Shown: one piece after another, positions 30,870 to 39,803 of the stretch | How positions within the stretch are numbered: the first letter of the stretch is position 1 | How the letters are laid out: each line of letters opens with the position of its first letter | NCBI RefSeq assembly: GCF_001042635.1 | Contig: NZ_AP012331.1 | Coordinates: 434,001 to 498,000, forward strand | DNA: 64,000 bases | Direction: 5' to 3' | Origin: Bifidobacterium scardovii JCM 12489 = DSM 13734 | Lineage (GTDB): Bacteria > Actinomycetota > Actinomycetes > Actinomycetales > Bifidobacteriaceae | The notes under the pieces: generated by a model | Seen by the model: only the letters and a program-made list of their open reading frames with translations | Database searches by the model: none | What the model was told of the DNA's origin: nothing | Translations under genes and position numbers: made by a program

Positions 30870-30913
30870 ACGAGAGGCCCGCGCTCACCCATGGGTGAGC
30901 GCGGGCCTCTCGT
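30870..30913. terminator. 44-bp perfect palindrome after rplA
   Basis: Arms of 21 bp (30870-30890 and 30893-30913, ACGAGAGGCCCGCGCTCACC...) separated by only AT; the whole 44 bp is self-complementary. It is a probable bidirectional end of transcription, without a U-tract. Confidence 0.7.
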
Positions 30914-30967
30914 CATATGCGCCGCCATGCTTTCGGCGCCCCCACGTTAGGCTCGTTGCTGAATTCT

Positions 30968-31131
30968 GGCTCCCCTCTCTGAGGGGAGCTGTCGGCGGAG
31001 CCGACTGAGGGGAGAAAACCTGATGCGGCCTTGCGGAAGTGCTCCCCTCAGACCGCTTCGCGGCCAGCTCCCCTCGGAGAGGGGAGCCAAGGACGATCTC
31101 TCTGCAGCCAACTCCCCCTTCTGAGGGGAGC
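30968..31131. repeat. Long composite REP-like element
   Basis: Three or four GGCTCCCCTC/GAGGGGAGC units with GTCGGCGGAGCCGAC and GACCGCTTCGCGGCC stems, same family as at 2537. It lies between rplA and the converging PucR-type gene. With the 44-bp palindrome it accounts for the 330-bp gap. Confidence 0.85.
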
Positions 31132-31148
31132 GGATTGGGGCCGTCGCC

Positions 31149-31949
31149 TTACAGGCCCATGCGGCCGAGCGATATGGCGGTGCGCAGCACGTAGGCCTCG
31201 CGCGGGTCGGTGGCGTCCCAGCCGGTGGTGTCGGCGGCCCGCTTCAGGCGGTAGCGGACCGTGTTCGGGTGCACGTTGAGCGACTTCGCCGTGGCCTCGA
31301 GCGAGCCGCCCGAGAACAGGAAGGTGGAGACGGTCTCGAGGGTCGGGTCGTCGGGCCCGGATTCCACCAGGCTGCCGTACACCGCGTCGACCAGTTCGCG
31401 GCGCGCGTCGTCGTCGCCGAGCAGCGCGCGCTCGGGCAGCATGTCCTCGGCGCGCAGCGTGTGCGGGATGTCGGTGAGCGCCGAGGCGGCCGTCAGGGTA
31501 TGCAGCGCGCCGCGCAGGCTTCTCGAGGCGCCGTCCGCGCCGTGGCGCAGGGAGCCGAGGCAGACGGGGCTCGCTTCGGTGCTGAACGCCGGGGCGACGG
31601 CCGTGCCGGTGACCTCCCGGGTGACCGCGGCCTCCGGCAGGATCACGGCCGCGACGATGTCGCCGTGGGCGCCGGTGATGCAGGCGCCGCCGCCCAGATC
31701 GCGCACGGCCTTGCTGATCTGATGCCGCGCTCCGGCGGCGGTCGTGGCCGTGCGGCCGGCGATGGCGAAACAGGGGAAATCGCCCGAGAATCCGAGGATA
31801 TTGAGCACCGAGGCCACCCGGGCATCGGTCAGGCCGCTGGACAGGCACTCGAATGCGATGGCTTCCAGCCGTTCGTCGGTCGCGTCACGCGCGTCGCCGA
31901 CATCCATGAGCTCGAGAAAATCCGTGGAATTCGCGTTCTGTGCCGTCAT
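31149..31949 (-). CDS. PucR-family transcriptional regulator (FasR/MabR-like by context)
   Basis: 266-residue protein. The C-terminal ~60 residues carry the PucR HTH: LFSGGSLEATAKSLNVHPN followed by TVRYRLKRAADTTG. The central part has a GGDEF-like/CdaR fold of weak similarity. In Streptomyces (FasR) and mycobacteria (MabR), PucR-like proteins regulate fatty acid synthase genes, and this gene lies just beside the birA-bioY-acc-fas cluster. Control of that cluster is therefore a reasonable inference. A CTTTGTG/CACAAAG palindrome before accC is a candidate site. It is followed on the minus strand by REP elements; its start is 6 bp from the end of the membrane protein gene, suggesting cotranscription. 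Confidence 0.82.
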   Translation of the reverse strand: MTAQNANSTDFLELMDVGDARDATDERLEAIAFECLSSGLTDARVASVLNILGFSGDFPCFAIAGRTATTAAGARHQISKAVRDLGGGACITGAHGDIVAAVILPEAAVTREVTGTAVAPAFSTEASPVCLGSLRHGADGASRSLRGALHTLTAASALTDIPHTLRAEDMLPERALLGDDDARRELVDAVYGSLVESGPDDPTLETVSTFLFSGGSLEATAKSLNVHPNTVRYRLKRAADTTGWDATDPREAYVLRTAISLGRMGL

Positions 31950-31955
31950 AGCTGC

Positions 31956-34088
31956 CTAGTCTAGTCCCTCGGCGCTCCCAGCGGCAGTGCCGTCCGAGCC
32001 GGTACCGGCGGCGGGCAGGCTGCGGCCCGGCGCCTTGGCGGCCTTGGATTCGCGCCAGAAGGTGAGGCAGACGAACCCGAACACGAAGGCGACCGGCAGC
32101 ATGTGACGCTCGAAATTGTTCGCCGGCGCGGTGGCCATCACGCCCATGAGCAGCAGCAGCGGAAAATGCGTGAGCAGCGTGCGCCAGCGGCGCAGGGCCA
32201 GCTCCACGCCGCCGATCAGCAGGGTCAACGTCACGTAGAGGTTCCCGTGCGTTAGCCATCCCAGCAGGGGGATCGACCCCCAGGCGCGCGCGAAGCCGGC
32301 CACCTGCTCCCGCCAGTCGTGGTTGTAGTACTTGAGCCAGGTGCTGGAGATCTGCACGTAGTCGCTGGTCACGTAGTAGTCCATCGACACGTACGGCAGG
32401 TCGACCGGGTCGAAATAGCCGAAGCATTCCGCCAGCAGCGCGTCGAGGGCGACCACGGGGTTCGCCTTGACGATCTGCAGCCATGCGGCGTTGAACTCCT
32501 GCATGTCCGACTCGGTCACCGTGCGCCACTTGTAGCTGACCTTCTTCGACTGGATGCCCGAAGACTTCACCGGGTCGGCGTCCTGGCGGTAGTACGCCTC
32601 CGCCATCTGGTCGAGATTGAAGATCGGCTCGAGCTTCTTGCGGGCGCTCTCCGGTATGGTCTCCGGGTCGAATTTGGCGACGCGTGCGATCATCTGCAGC
32701 TGCACGCCGCGGCTTTCGATCGGGTCGCCGTTGATGATCGCCCCGGTGGAGGCCAGCGCCGTGATGCCGCCGTGGATGACGATCACCGGCAGCAGCAGCG
32801 CGATCACGTACACGTTCCACCGCTTGCGGTCGGCGATCAGCGCCAGCACGATCTGCGCCGCGATGATGTACCACGCATATTTCGCGGAGATCAGCATCAC
32901 GCAGCTGGACAGGGCGAACGCGATCAGGCTGCGCTTGGGCAGTCTGACGATGCGGTCGAGTATAGATGGGCCGCCGCGCTTCCACGTCATGTGCAGCTCG
33001 TACCACACTCCGAACCACCAGACGAACGCGAACGCGAACAGCGGCGACTTGGTCAGCGAGATCGTCGCGAACACCGCCAGCGGGCAGGTCAGGAAGAACA
33101 GCAGCGTCAGGAACCGAGCCAGGCCGCCGGCCGCGCGGTTCGGGTAGGGCAGCGGCGGCAGCTGCAGCGGCGTCAGCGTGCGCGTCATGCCGCGTTCCGG
33201 GTGTGCGAAATCGACAGGTCGCTGGTAGAGCGGCCGTTCTGGCCTGGTGTAGTCGGCGGCGCCGGCGTAGCGTGGCCTGAGCCATGGCAGGTTGAGGAAC
33301 CGGTGCGCCGCCGACGCGCAGCAGAACGCGGCGAACAGCCACTGCAGCGCGGAGAGGACCACGAATCCCCAGTCGTTCGAGCCGGTGAGGTACCGGGAGA
33401 CCGCCGCGCCGCCGCCGTAGAGCACGGTGAGCACGATGTTGTGCTGGTCGGTCAGGTAGGTCGGATTGTCCGGCCACATGTAGTGCGCCGTCGGGTAGAT
33501 GTCCATCGGCACGAACGAGAAGAAGCCGATGTACGGCTGCTTCATTCCGGTCCACTGGTTCCATGCCCAGCTGAATTCGCGCGCCTGGGAGCGCACGTCC
33601 GCGCCGAACGCGCTCAGCAGCGTGGTCGGCACCCAGAGCCAGCCGATGATCAGGATCAGCATCAGCTTCCACCAGCGGTCGGTGGCGCGGACCATCCCGC
33701 GGCCGAGCGCGGCGAACGCGCGTTTCGCCCCGCGGGCGAAGGGCGTCCGCGAGGTCCGCCGCATCCATGAGCGCAGCGCGTCGGGGCGGTGCAGGAACGC
33801 GGGCAGCGCCCTCCGGCCGCCGCCGAAGCGCGCCAGCAGCGCGACGATGCACCCGGTGGCGAGCAGGGTGATCGCAAAGAACAGGCTGTTCGCCCACGAC
33901 CAGTCGGCGATCGACATGTCCTCCCAGTACAGCGGGCCGACCGCCACGCACAGCGCCACCCACAGGCAGGCGAGCGTGACCGGCGTCCATCGGGCCACCG
34001 CGCGGGCACGAGCGAGGAATCCGCGGCGCGATTCACGGCGCGTCGGGTCGGTTGCAGGCGCTATGGAGGGGAGGGGGGCGTTGGTCAT
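31956..34088 (-). CDS. Large polytopic membrane protein (DUF6020-like)
   Basis: 710-residue membrane protein with roughly 11-13 TM segments and one extracellular domain of about 170 residues (after GITALASTGAIINGD) before the last TMs. The architecture resembles GT-C-type membrane glycosyltransferase-like proteins and the DUF6020 family common in bifidobacteria; function unknown. The ATG at 34088 has no RBS. TAGAAT at 34096-34101 (minus strand) ends 7 nt before the ATG, so the transcript may be leaderless. Divergent from birA over only 55 bp. Confidence 0.8.
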   Translation of the reverse strand: MTNAPLPSIAPATDPTRRESRRGFLARARAVARWTPVTLACLWVALCVAVGPLYWEDMSIADWSWANSLFFAITLLATGCIVALLARFGGGRRALPAFLHRPDALRSWMRRTSRTPFARGAKRAFAALGRGMVRATDRWWKLMLILIIGWLWVPTTLLSAFGADVRSQAREFSWAWNQWTGMKQPYIGFFSFVPMDIYPTAHYMWPDNPTYLTDQHNIVLTVLYGGGAAVSRYLTGSNDWGFVVLSALQWLFAAFCCASAAHRFLNLPWLRPRYAGAADYTRPERPLYQRPVDFAHPERGMTRTLTPLQLPPLPYPNRAAGGLARFLTLLFFLTCPLAVFATISLTKSPLFAFAFVWWFGVWYELHMTWKRGGPSILDRIVRLPKRSLIAFALSSCVMLISAKYAWYIIAAQIVLALIADRKRWNVYVIALLLPVIVIHGGITALASTGAIINGDPIESRGVQLQMIARVAKFDPETIPESARKKLEPIFNLDQMAEAYYRQDADPVKSSGIQSKKVSYKWRTVTESDMQEFNAAWLQIVKANPVVALDALLAECFGYFDPVDLPYVSMDYYVTSDYVQISSTWLKYYNHDWREQVAGFARAWGSIPLLGWLTHGNLYVTLTLLIGGVELALRRWRTLLTHFPLLLLMGVMATAPANNFERHMLPVAFVFGFVCLTFWRESKAAKAPGRSLPAAGTGSDGTAAGSAEGLD

Positions 34089-34143
34089 GGAGGATATTCT
34101 ACTGTGCGCGCCCGAACGCGCCGGATGTACTAAGGTGAGCTGC

Positions 34144-35034
34144 ATGGGGATTATCACTGATGACGCGGCATTGTCCGCGATGCCCCGCACGGCGGCCAAG
34201 GCCGATGCGGTGGTGCTGTTGCCGGAAGTCGGATCGACGAACACGTACGCGCGCGAGCTGATCGAGCGCGAAGGCGAGGGGCGGTGGCCGTTCGCCTCGC
34301 CGTCGGCGGTGGCCGTGGTGGCCACCGACCGGCAGACCGCCGGGCGCGGCCGGCTTGACCATGTCTGGACGAGCGCCGCGGGGGAGTCCTTCACGGTCTC
34401 GTTCGTGGCGTGCGTGCCGCGCGCCCTGGCGACCGACGACACGGTCAACGGCTGGCTGCAGATGATCGCCGGCCTGTCCGCGCTGGATGCGCTGCGCGAG
34501 GCGGCCGGCGAGACCGGCGGGGGCGGGCTCAAGCTCAAATGGCCGAACGACCTGTTCTGCGGCGGCCTCAAACTCGGCGGCATCCTCGCCGAGATGGTCA
34601 TGCTGCCGGGCGAGCTGGACCGGGTCGCGGTGATCTTCGGCATCGGCATCAACCTCGCCGTGCCGGCCGACCGCCTGCCGACGCCGCAGTCGACCTCGCT
34701 GCAGCTGCACTTCGCGCTTGGGCGGTCCGGGGAAGGGCAGGCCGTCGACACCGCAGCGCTGCGCGACCGGATCGCCGCCCGGCTGGTCGCGTCCCTGCGC
34801 TTGCGGCTGGACGCCCTGATCCGCGACCCCCATGCCGAGGCCCCGCGCCTCGCCGGTGAGACCAGAAGCCTGTGCTGGACGCTGGGGCACCGGGTGTCCA
34901 TCCATTACACGGACGGCACCACGCTGGAGGCCACCGCGCTGGCCCTGAACGACGACGCCTCGCTCACCGTGCGCGACGATGCGGGCGCGACCCGCACGGT
35001 CCGCACCGCCGACGTCGACGTGCTCAACCATTGA
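34144..35034 (+). CDS. birA: Biotin--[acetyl-CoA-carboxylase] ligase
   Basis: 296-residue enzyme that adenylates biotin and attaches it to the carrier lysine of AccC (downstream). Catalytic motifs: STNTYAREL, the biotinyl-AMP loop TAGRGRLDHVWTS, KLKWPNDLFC and GGILAEM, then GIGINLA. No N-terminal HTH is present, so it is a class I (non-repressor) ligase. A C-terminal SH3-like domain (HRVSIHYTDG) is present. RBS AGGTGAG. Confidence 0.93.
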   Translation: MGIITDDAALSAMPRTAAKADAVVLLPEVGSTNTYARELIEREGEGRWPFASPSAVAVVATDRQTAGRGRLDHVWTSAAGESFTVSFVACVPRALATDDTVNGWLQMIAGLSALDALREAAGETGGGGLKLKWPNDLFCGGLKLGGILAEMVMLPGELDRVAVIFGIGINLAVPADRLPTPQSTSLQLHFALGRSGEGQAVDTAALRDRIAARLVASLRLRLDALIRDPHAEAPRLAGETRSLCWTLGHRVSIHYTDGTTLEATALALNDDASLTVRDDAGATRTVRTADVDVLNH

Positions 35035-35039
35035 GCGCG

Positions 35040-35086
35040 TCTGCTGTGTCTGGCTCCCCTCGCTGAGGGGAGCCAGACACAGCAGA
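35040..35086. repeat. Extended REP hairpin between birA and bioY
   Basis: Perfect 22-bp stem (35040-35061 with 35065-35086) and 3-nt loop. The inner 10 bp are the REP core GGCTCCCCTC; the outer 12 bp (TCTGCTGTGTCT) are a unique extension. It lies 5 bp after birA and could terminate transcripts from both converging genes. Confidence 0.9.
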
Positions 35087-35121
35087 CAAATCAATCGCGG
35101 GATGCCAGCGGATATGACGGC

Positions 35122-35165
35122 ACGGGCCGTGCGCCCCGGAGCTATGGCCGGGGCACACGGCCCGT
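35122..35165 (-). terminator. Hairpin after bioY
   Basis: 18-bp stem with one mismatch (35122-35139 with 35148-35165, ACGGGCCGTG core) between converging birA and bioY. It is followed by AT-rich DNA toward bioY with two copies of ATCTATATGTA. Confidence 0.5.
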
Positions 35166-35212
35166 GTCTATATCTATATGTAACGCGATCTATATGTACC
35201 GCGCGAAACCGC

Positions 35213-35896
35213 TCAGCGGCGGACGGCCGCGGCGGCGATGGTCAGGGATGCGATCACGGCCTTAACCAGATCGCCGGCGACGAAGCCCATGGAGACCAGC
35301 GCGACGGTGGCCAGCGGCACGCCGGTGAGCGCGGACTGGACCGCGAAGCCGAACGCGTAGACCACGACCACGCAGCCGACGATCGACGCGGCGAAGTAGC
35401 GCAGGGCGGTCAGCGCGTAACGCACCAGCCCGGAGCGGTTGTTATCCGCGGCCTCGGCGTTCGCCGCCGCGAGGGAGGTCTCGGAGGCGTGCGCCGCGAC
35501 GGAGGCGTCCAGGCGCTGCTTGGCCTTGCCCTTGAGCAGTGCGGTGACAATGGCGCCCGGCAGGAAGCCGATCAGGAATCCGGCGCTCGGGCCGAACAGG
35601 GCGGCGGTCGAGGCGCCGCCGGCGAACACCGGCAGGCCTACCGCGCCGGCGGCCAGGTACAGCAGCACGGAGCAGGCGACCTGGCGCCAGCTCATCGTCA
35701 GGGCGGCGACCATCACCACCAGGGTCTGCAGCGTGATGGGCACGGGGGTGCCGGGAATCGGGATCGCACCGGCCATGGAAGCCAGGGCGAGCAGCACGGT
35801 GAACACCACCGGCTTGATCGAGGCGCGCAGCAGCGCGCGGCGGCGCGTTGACGCGTCTTCGGCGGTGGTGGCAATGGTACGAGGTGCGCTATTCAT
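35213..35896 (-). CDS. bioY: Biotin transporter BioY (ECF S component)
   Basis: 227-residue membrane protein, the substrate-binding component for biotin uptake. Six TM helices, with IPIPGTPVPITLQTL (the BioY substrate motif) after TM1 and AGAVGLPVFAGG before TM4. A hydrophilic loop of about 35 residues (KGKAKQ...NNRSG) between two TMs is longer than in most BioY. ATG 35896 has GGAAAAGAG upstream. No EcfA/EcfT genes are nearby, so it acts alone or with a shared module. Divergent from accC, whose product needs biotin. Confidence 0.9.
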   Translation of the reverse strand: MNSAPRTIATTAEDASTRRRALLRASIKPVVFTVLLALASMAGAIPIPGTPVPITLQTLVVMVAALTMSWRQVACSVLLYLAAGAVGLPVFAGGASTAALFGPSAGFLIGFLPGAIVTALLKGKAKQRLDASVAAHASETSLAAANAEAADNNRSGLVRYALTALRYFAASIVGCVVVVYAFGFAVQSALTGVPLATVALVSMGFVAGDLVKAVIASLTIAAAAVRR

Positions 35897-36032
35897 GGCA
35901 TGCTCTTTTCCGTTTGGCGTGTTCTCCGGTGGTGGCATCCGGCGCGCGATGGCTTGGGCGGTATTCCCGGGCCGTGCGGGCCTTGAGGGGGCGAACTCGA
36001 GCGTCGATCCCCCTGACGCTTCGCTCGGACAA

Positions 36033-36128
36033 CACAAAGTGAATTGACGAAAAATCAATAATCGTCAACTTTCGAGGCACTATCGTATGTCCGATCGCCA
36101 TGACCCACCTTTGTGTGAGATCACAAAG
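36033..36128. promoter_or_regulatory. Candidate operator region between bioY and accC
   Basis: The 298-bp divergent region contains a perfect 7-bp-arm palindrome, CTTTGTG (36109-36115) and CACAAAG (36122-36128) with a 6-bp spacer. A second CACAAAG half-site is at 36033-36039, and a TTGACGA/TCGTCAA inverted repeat lies at 36044-36068. The first resembles the TTTTGT-N9-ACAAAA site reported for mycobacterial MabR. The binding factor is inferred, not shown. Confidence 0.5.
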
Positions 36129-36194
36129 TCCCCATGGATTTTTTGTGGATTCCGCCCTGCCCATGCGCGCGCGAATAGGGATAGCTTTGACAGC

Positions 36195-38120
36195 ATGGGT
36201 AAAACTGTCAATAAACTGCTGATTGCGAACCGAGGGGAGATCGCCCTGCGCGTGGTGCGCACCGCGCACGAAATGGGCATCGCAACGGTGGCCGTGTACG
36301 CCGAACAGGATCGTGACGCCCAGTACGTGGAATTGACCGACGAGGCGTACCTGCTGTCGGGCGACACGTACAAGGACACGTACCTCAACGAGGATCTGCT
36401 GATCGACATCCTCCACCGCTCCGGTGCGGATGCGGTGCACCCCGGCTACGGCTTCCTGTCCGAGGTCGAATCCTTCGCCGCCAAGGTCATCGCGGCCGGG
36501 GCCATCTGGGTCGGCCCCAAGCCCGAGGCGCTGGTCGATCTGGGCGACAAGATCACCGCCCGCCGCGTGGCCACGCGCGCCAAGGTGCCGCCGGTTCCGG
36601 GCCTCAACGAGTCCGCCGGCGACATCCGCGCGCTGTACGACTTCGCGCACACGCACGGCTACCCGATCATGATGAAGCGCACCGACGGCGGCGGCGGCCG
36701 CGGCATCACCATCGTGCGCACCGACGACGAGCTGCGCAGCTTCTACCTCAACCACGACGCGTTGCAGGGCGGCGACCTCGGCGAGTACTTCGTCGAGCGG
36801 TTCATCGACAAGGGCCGTCACGTCGAAACCCAGTGCGGGCGCGACTCCCACGGCAACTTCGTCGTCTACTCGACCCGTGACTGCAGCGTGCAGCGCCGCA
36901 ACCAGAAGCTCATCGAGGAGGCTCCGGCCCCGTATCTGGACGACGACGTGAAGAACCAGCTCGAGCGCTACTCGCGCAACCTCTTCGAGGCCGTCGACTA
37001 CGTGGGCCTCGGCACCTGCGAGTTCATGCTCACCTCCAGCGGCAAGGTGTACTTCCTCGAGGTCAACCCGCGCCTGCAGGTCGAGCACACGGTCAGCGAG
37101 GAGGTCTGCGGCCTCGACCTGGTGCGCGAACAGCTCACCATCGCGGACGGCGGCGAGCTGACCAAGCCGGGCGAGGCCCGCGGGCACAGCTTCGAGCTGC
37201 GCATCACCTGCGAGGACCCGGCCACGAACCTGACCCCGAGCTCCGGCACGCTCACCGCGCTGCGCTGGCCCTCGGGCCCGGGCATCCGCGTCGATTCCGG
37301 CGTGGTGGCCGGCGACACGATCTCGCCGAAGTTCGATTCGCTGATGGGCAAGCTCGTCGTCACCGCGCAGGACCGCGCCAGCGCCGTCGCCCGCGTGCGC
37401 CGCGCGCTCGGCGAGCTGAAGGTCGAAGGCGTGCCGACCCCGGCAAGCCTGTTCGCCGAAGTGTTCAACGACGACGAATTCACCGCCGAGCACGGGCACG
37501 AGTTCGACATCAGCACCAAGTGGCTCGAGCGCAAGTACCTCAACCGCACGCCGGACGCCACGCGCACCGGCCAGCCCGCGTCGCTGTCGGGCGCCACGGG
37601 AACGCCGGGCGCTCCGGACGCCGCGCAGCAGAAGAAGCCGACGCCGAGCGAGACCTTCGTCATCGAGGTCGACAACCGCCGCGTCAAGCTCACCGTGCCG
37701 CTCGACATCGTCGAGAACCTCACCGGCTCGGCCAGGGCACGCGGCTCCAAGCGGCCGACGCAGCCGTTGCGCGGCCAGGGACTGCACAACGTCGAGACCA
37801 GGGCCAAGACCAACGACGGCAAGTCCGGCGTGATCAACTCGCCGATGCAGGCCGTCGTGACCCGCATCAACGTGGCCGAGGGACAGCAGGTCGCCAAGGG
37901 CGATCTGCTCGTCGTGCTCGAGTCGATGAAGATGGAGAACTACGTGTACTCGCCGGTCAACGGCACCGTCACCAAGATCTTCGTCAGCCCGGCCGCCGGC
38001 GTCGAGGCCGGCGAGACGCTCGTCACGCTCGACGTGACGGGGGCGGGCGCCAAGGGCGACAAGGACGAATCCAAGGGCGCGGACAAGTCCTCCGCCAAGA
38101 ACGCGGGAGGCAAGCAATGA
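36195..38120 (+). CDS. accC: Acyl-CoA carboxylase biotin carboxylase/biotin carrier subunit
   Basis: 641-residue AccA3-type alpha subunit. Biotin carboxylase covers residues about 1-450: KLLIANRGEIALRVVR, GYGFLSE, the ATP-grasp GGGGRGI, EVNPRLQVEHTVSE. The C-terminal BCCP has ESMKMEN with the biotinylated Lys near residue 579. It carboxylates biotin with ATP and bicarbonate, then AccD transfers the CO2 to acetyl-CoA. ATG 36195 is chosen because conservation begins there; the RBS is weak. accD overlaps by ATGA. Confidence 0.95.
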   Translation: MGKTVNKLLIANRGEIALRVVRTAHEMGIATVAVYAEQDRDAQYVELTDEAYLLSGDTYKDTYLNEDLLIDILHRSGADAVHPGYGFLSEVESFAAKVIAAGAIWVGPKPEALVDLGDKITARRVATRAKVPPVPGLNESAGDIRALYDFAHTHGYPIMMKRTDGGGGRGITIVRTDDELRSFYLNHDALQGGDLGEYFVERFIDKGRHVETQCGRDSHGNFVVYSTRDCSVQRRNQKLIEEAPAPYLDDDVKNQLERYSRNLFEAVDYVGLGTCEFMLTSSGKVYFLEVNPRLQVEHTVSEEVCGLDLVREQLTIADGGELTKPGEARGHSFELRITCEDPATNLTPSSGTLTALRWPSGPGIRVDSGVVAGDTISPKFDSLMGKLVVTAQDRASAVARVRRALGELKVEGVPTPASLFAEVFNDDEFTAEHGHEFDISTKWLERKYLNRTPDATRTGQPASLSGATGTPGAPDAAQQKKPTPSETFVIEVDNRRVKLTVPLDIVENLTGSARARGSKRPTQPLRGQGLHNVETRAKTNDGKSGVINSPMQAVVTRINVAEGQQVAKGDLLVVLESMKMENYVYSPVNGTVTKIFVSPAAGVEAGETLVTLDVTGAGAKGDKDESKGADKSSAKNAGGKQ

Positions 38121-39751
38121 CCGACATCGTGGAAACCGCGGCCGTCCGCAAGGCGATCGACGCCGGTCAGCCGGCCGGCGCGGCCGGGGCCGCCGGCGGC
38201 GACGGCCACCAGCCGATCCGCACCGCGGTCGTGCGCGCCGCCCAGCTGGCGCGCGACGCCGAGGACAACGCGCGCAACCGCCAGCACGCCAAGGGCAAGA
38301 ACACCGCGCGCGAGCGCCTCGACCTGCTGCTCGACACCGGCTCCTTCGAGGAGATCGGCCGCTTCCGCGGCGGCAACATCAACGGCGGCAAGGCCGGCGC
38401 GGCCGTCATCACCGGGTTCGGCCTGGTGTACGGGCGCAAGGTCGCGGTCTACGCGCAGGACTTCTCCGTGCGCGGCGGCTCGCTCGGCCGCGAGGAGGGC
38501 GAGAAGATCTGCCATCTCATGGACATGGCGATCAACCTCAAGGTCCCGATCGTCGCGATCGTGGACTCGGGCGGCGCGCGCATCCAGGAGGGCGTCGCCG
38601 CGCTTACCCAGTACGGCCACATCTTCCGCAGGACCTGCGAGGCCAGCGGCTTCGTGCCGCAGATCTCGCTGATCCTCGGCCCCTGCGCCGGCGGCGCCGT
38701 CTACTGCCCGGCCCTGACCGACCTGATCGTGATGACCCGCGAGAACTCCAGCATGTTCGTCACCGGCCCCGACGTGGTCAAGACGGCCACCGGCGAGACC
38801 ATCAGCATGAACGATCTGGGCGGCGGCAAGGTGCACAGCACCCGCTCCGGCGTGGCCCACTATCTCGGCGAGGACGAGGCCGACGCGATCGACTACGCGC
38901 GCACCGTGCTCGCCTACCTGCCGTCCAGCAGCGACGACGAGCCGCCGACCTACGCGTACGCCGTCACGCGCGCCGAGCGTGAGACCGCCAAGCGCCTGGC
39001 CACCATCGTGCCCGACAACGACCGCCAGCCGTACGACGTGCTCGACGTGATCCGCTGCATCACCGACTATGGCGAGTTCGTGCAGGTGCACGAGCTGTTC
39101 GCCGCGTCCGCGGTCGTCGGCTTCGCCTGCATCGAGGGGCACCCGGTCGGCATCGTCGCGAACCAGCCGAACGTGCTCGCCGGCATCCTCGACGTCGACG
39201 CCTCCGAGAAGATCGCCCGCTTCGTGCGCCTGTGCGACGCGTTCAACCTGCCGGTCATCACGCTCGTGGACACCCCGGGGTACAAGCCGGGCGCCGAGCA
39301 GGAGCACGCCGGCATCATCCGCCGCGGCGCCAAGGTGATCTACGCCTACGCGAACGCGCAGGTGCCGATGATCACGGTCGTGCTGCGCAAGGCCTTCGGC
39401 GGCGCGTACATCGTGATGGGCTCCAAGGCCATCGGCGCGGACATGAACTTCGCGTGGCCCAGCTCGCAGATCGCGGTGCTCGGCGCCACCGGCGCGGTCA
39501 ACATCATCCACCGCAAGGACCTGCAGAAGGCCAAGGAGACCGGGCGCGACGTCGACGAACTGCGCGCCAGGCTCGTGGCCGACTACCAGGCCAGCACCGT
39601 CAACGCGAACCTGTCGCTCGAAACCGGGCAGATCGACGCGATGATCGACCCCGAGCAGACGCGCGAGGCGATCGCCGAATCGCTGCGCACCCTGGCCGGC
39701 AAGCGCCGCGTGCGCCGCACCGACAAGCACCACGGCAACCAGCCGCTGTGA
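38117..39751 (+). CDS. accD: Acyl-CoA carboxylase carboxyltransferase beta subunit
   Basis: 544-residue carboxyltransferase with both crotonase-like halves. The first has VDSGGARIQEGV and GPCAGGAVY, forming oxyanion holes; the second has VDTPGYKPGAEQE and KAFGGAYIVMGS. It completes malonyl-CoA synthesis with AccC and feeds the Fas protein encoded 52 bp downstream. The N-terminal ~45 residues are Ala/Gly-rich. Translation is coupled to accC by a 4-bp overlap. Confidence 0.95.
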   Translation: MTDIVETAAVRKAIDAGQPAGAAGAAGGDGHQPIRTAVVRAAQLARDAEDNARNRQHAKGKNTARERLDLLLDTGSFEEIGRFRGGNINGGKAGAAVITGFGLVYGRKVAVYAQDFSVRGGSLGREEGEKICHLMDMAINLKVPIVAIVDSGGARIQEGVAALTQYGHIFRRTCEASGFVPQISLILGPCAGGAVYCPALTDLIVMTRENSSMFVTGPDVVKTATGETISMNDLGGGKVHSTRSGVAHYLGEDEADAIDYARTVLAYLPSSSDDEPPTYAYAVTRAERETAKRLATIVPDNDRQPYDVLDVIRCITDYGEFVQVHELFAASAVVGFACIEGHPVGIVANQPNVLAGILDVDASEKIARFVRLCDAFNLPVITLVDTPGYKPGAEQEHAGIIRRGAKVIYAYANAQVPMITVVLRKAFGGAYIVMGSKAIGADMNFAWPSSQIAVLGATGAVNIIHRKDLQKAKETGRDVDELRARLVADYQASTVNANLSLETGQIDAMIDPEQTREAIAESLRTLAGKRRVRRTDKHHGNQPL

Positions 39752-39803
39752 TCCCCAGATGTCAGATACGTTCAGAAGTGAAGTAAGGAAATAAGGAACA
39801 CAC

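Noticed and set aside
35897..36194. BirA operator controlling bioY
   Set aside because: The BirA here has no DNA-binding domain, so biotin-dependent repression by BirA is not supported.
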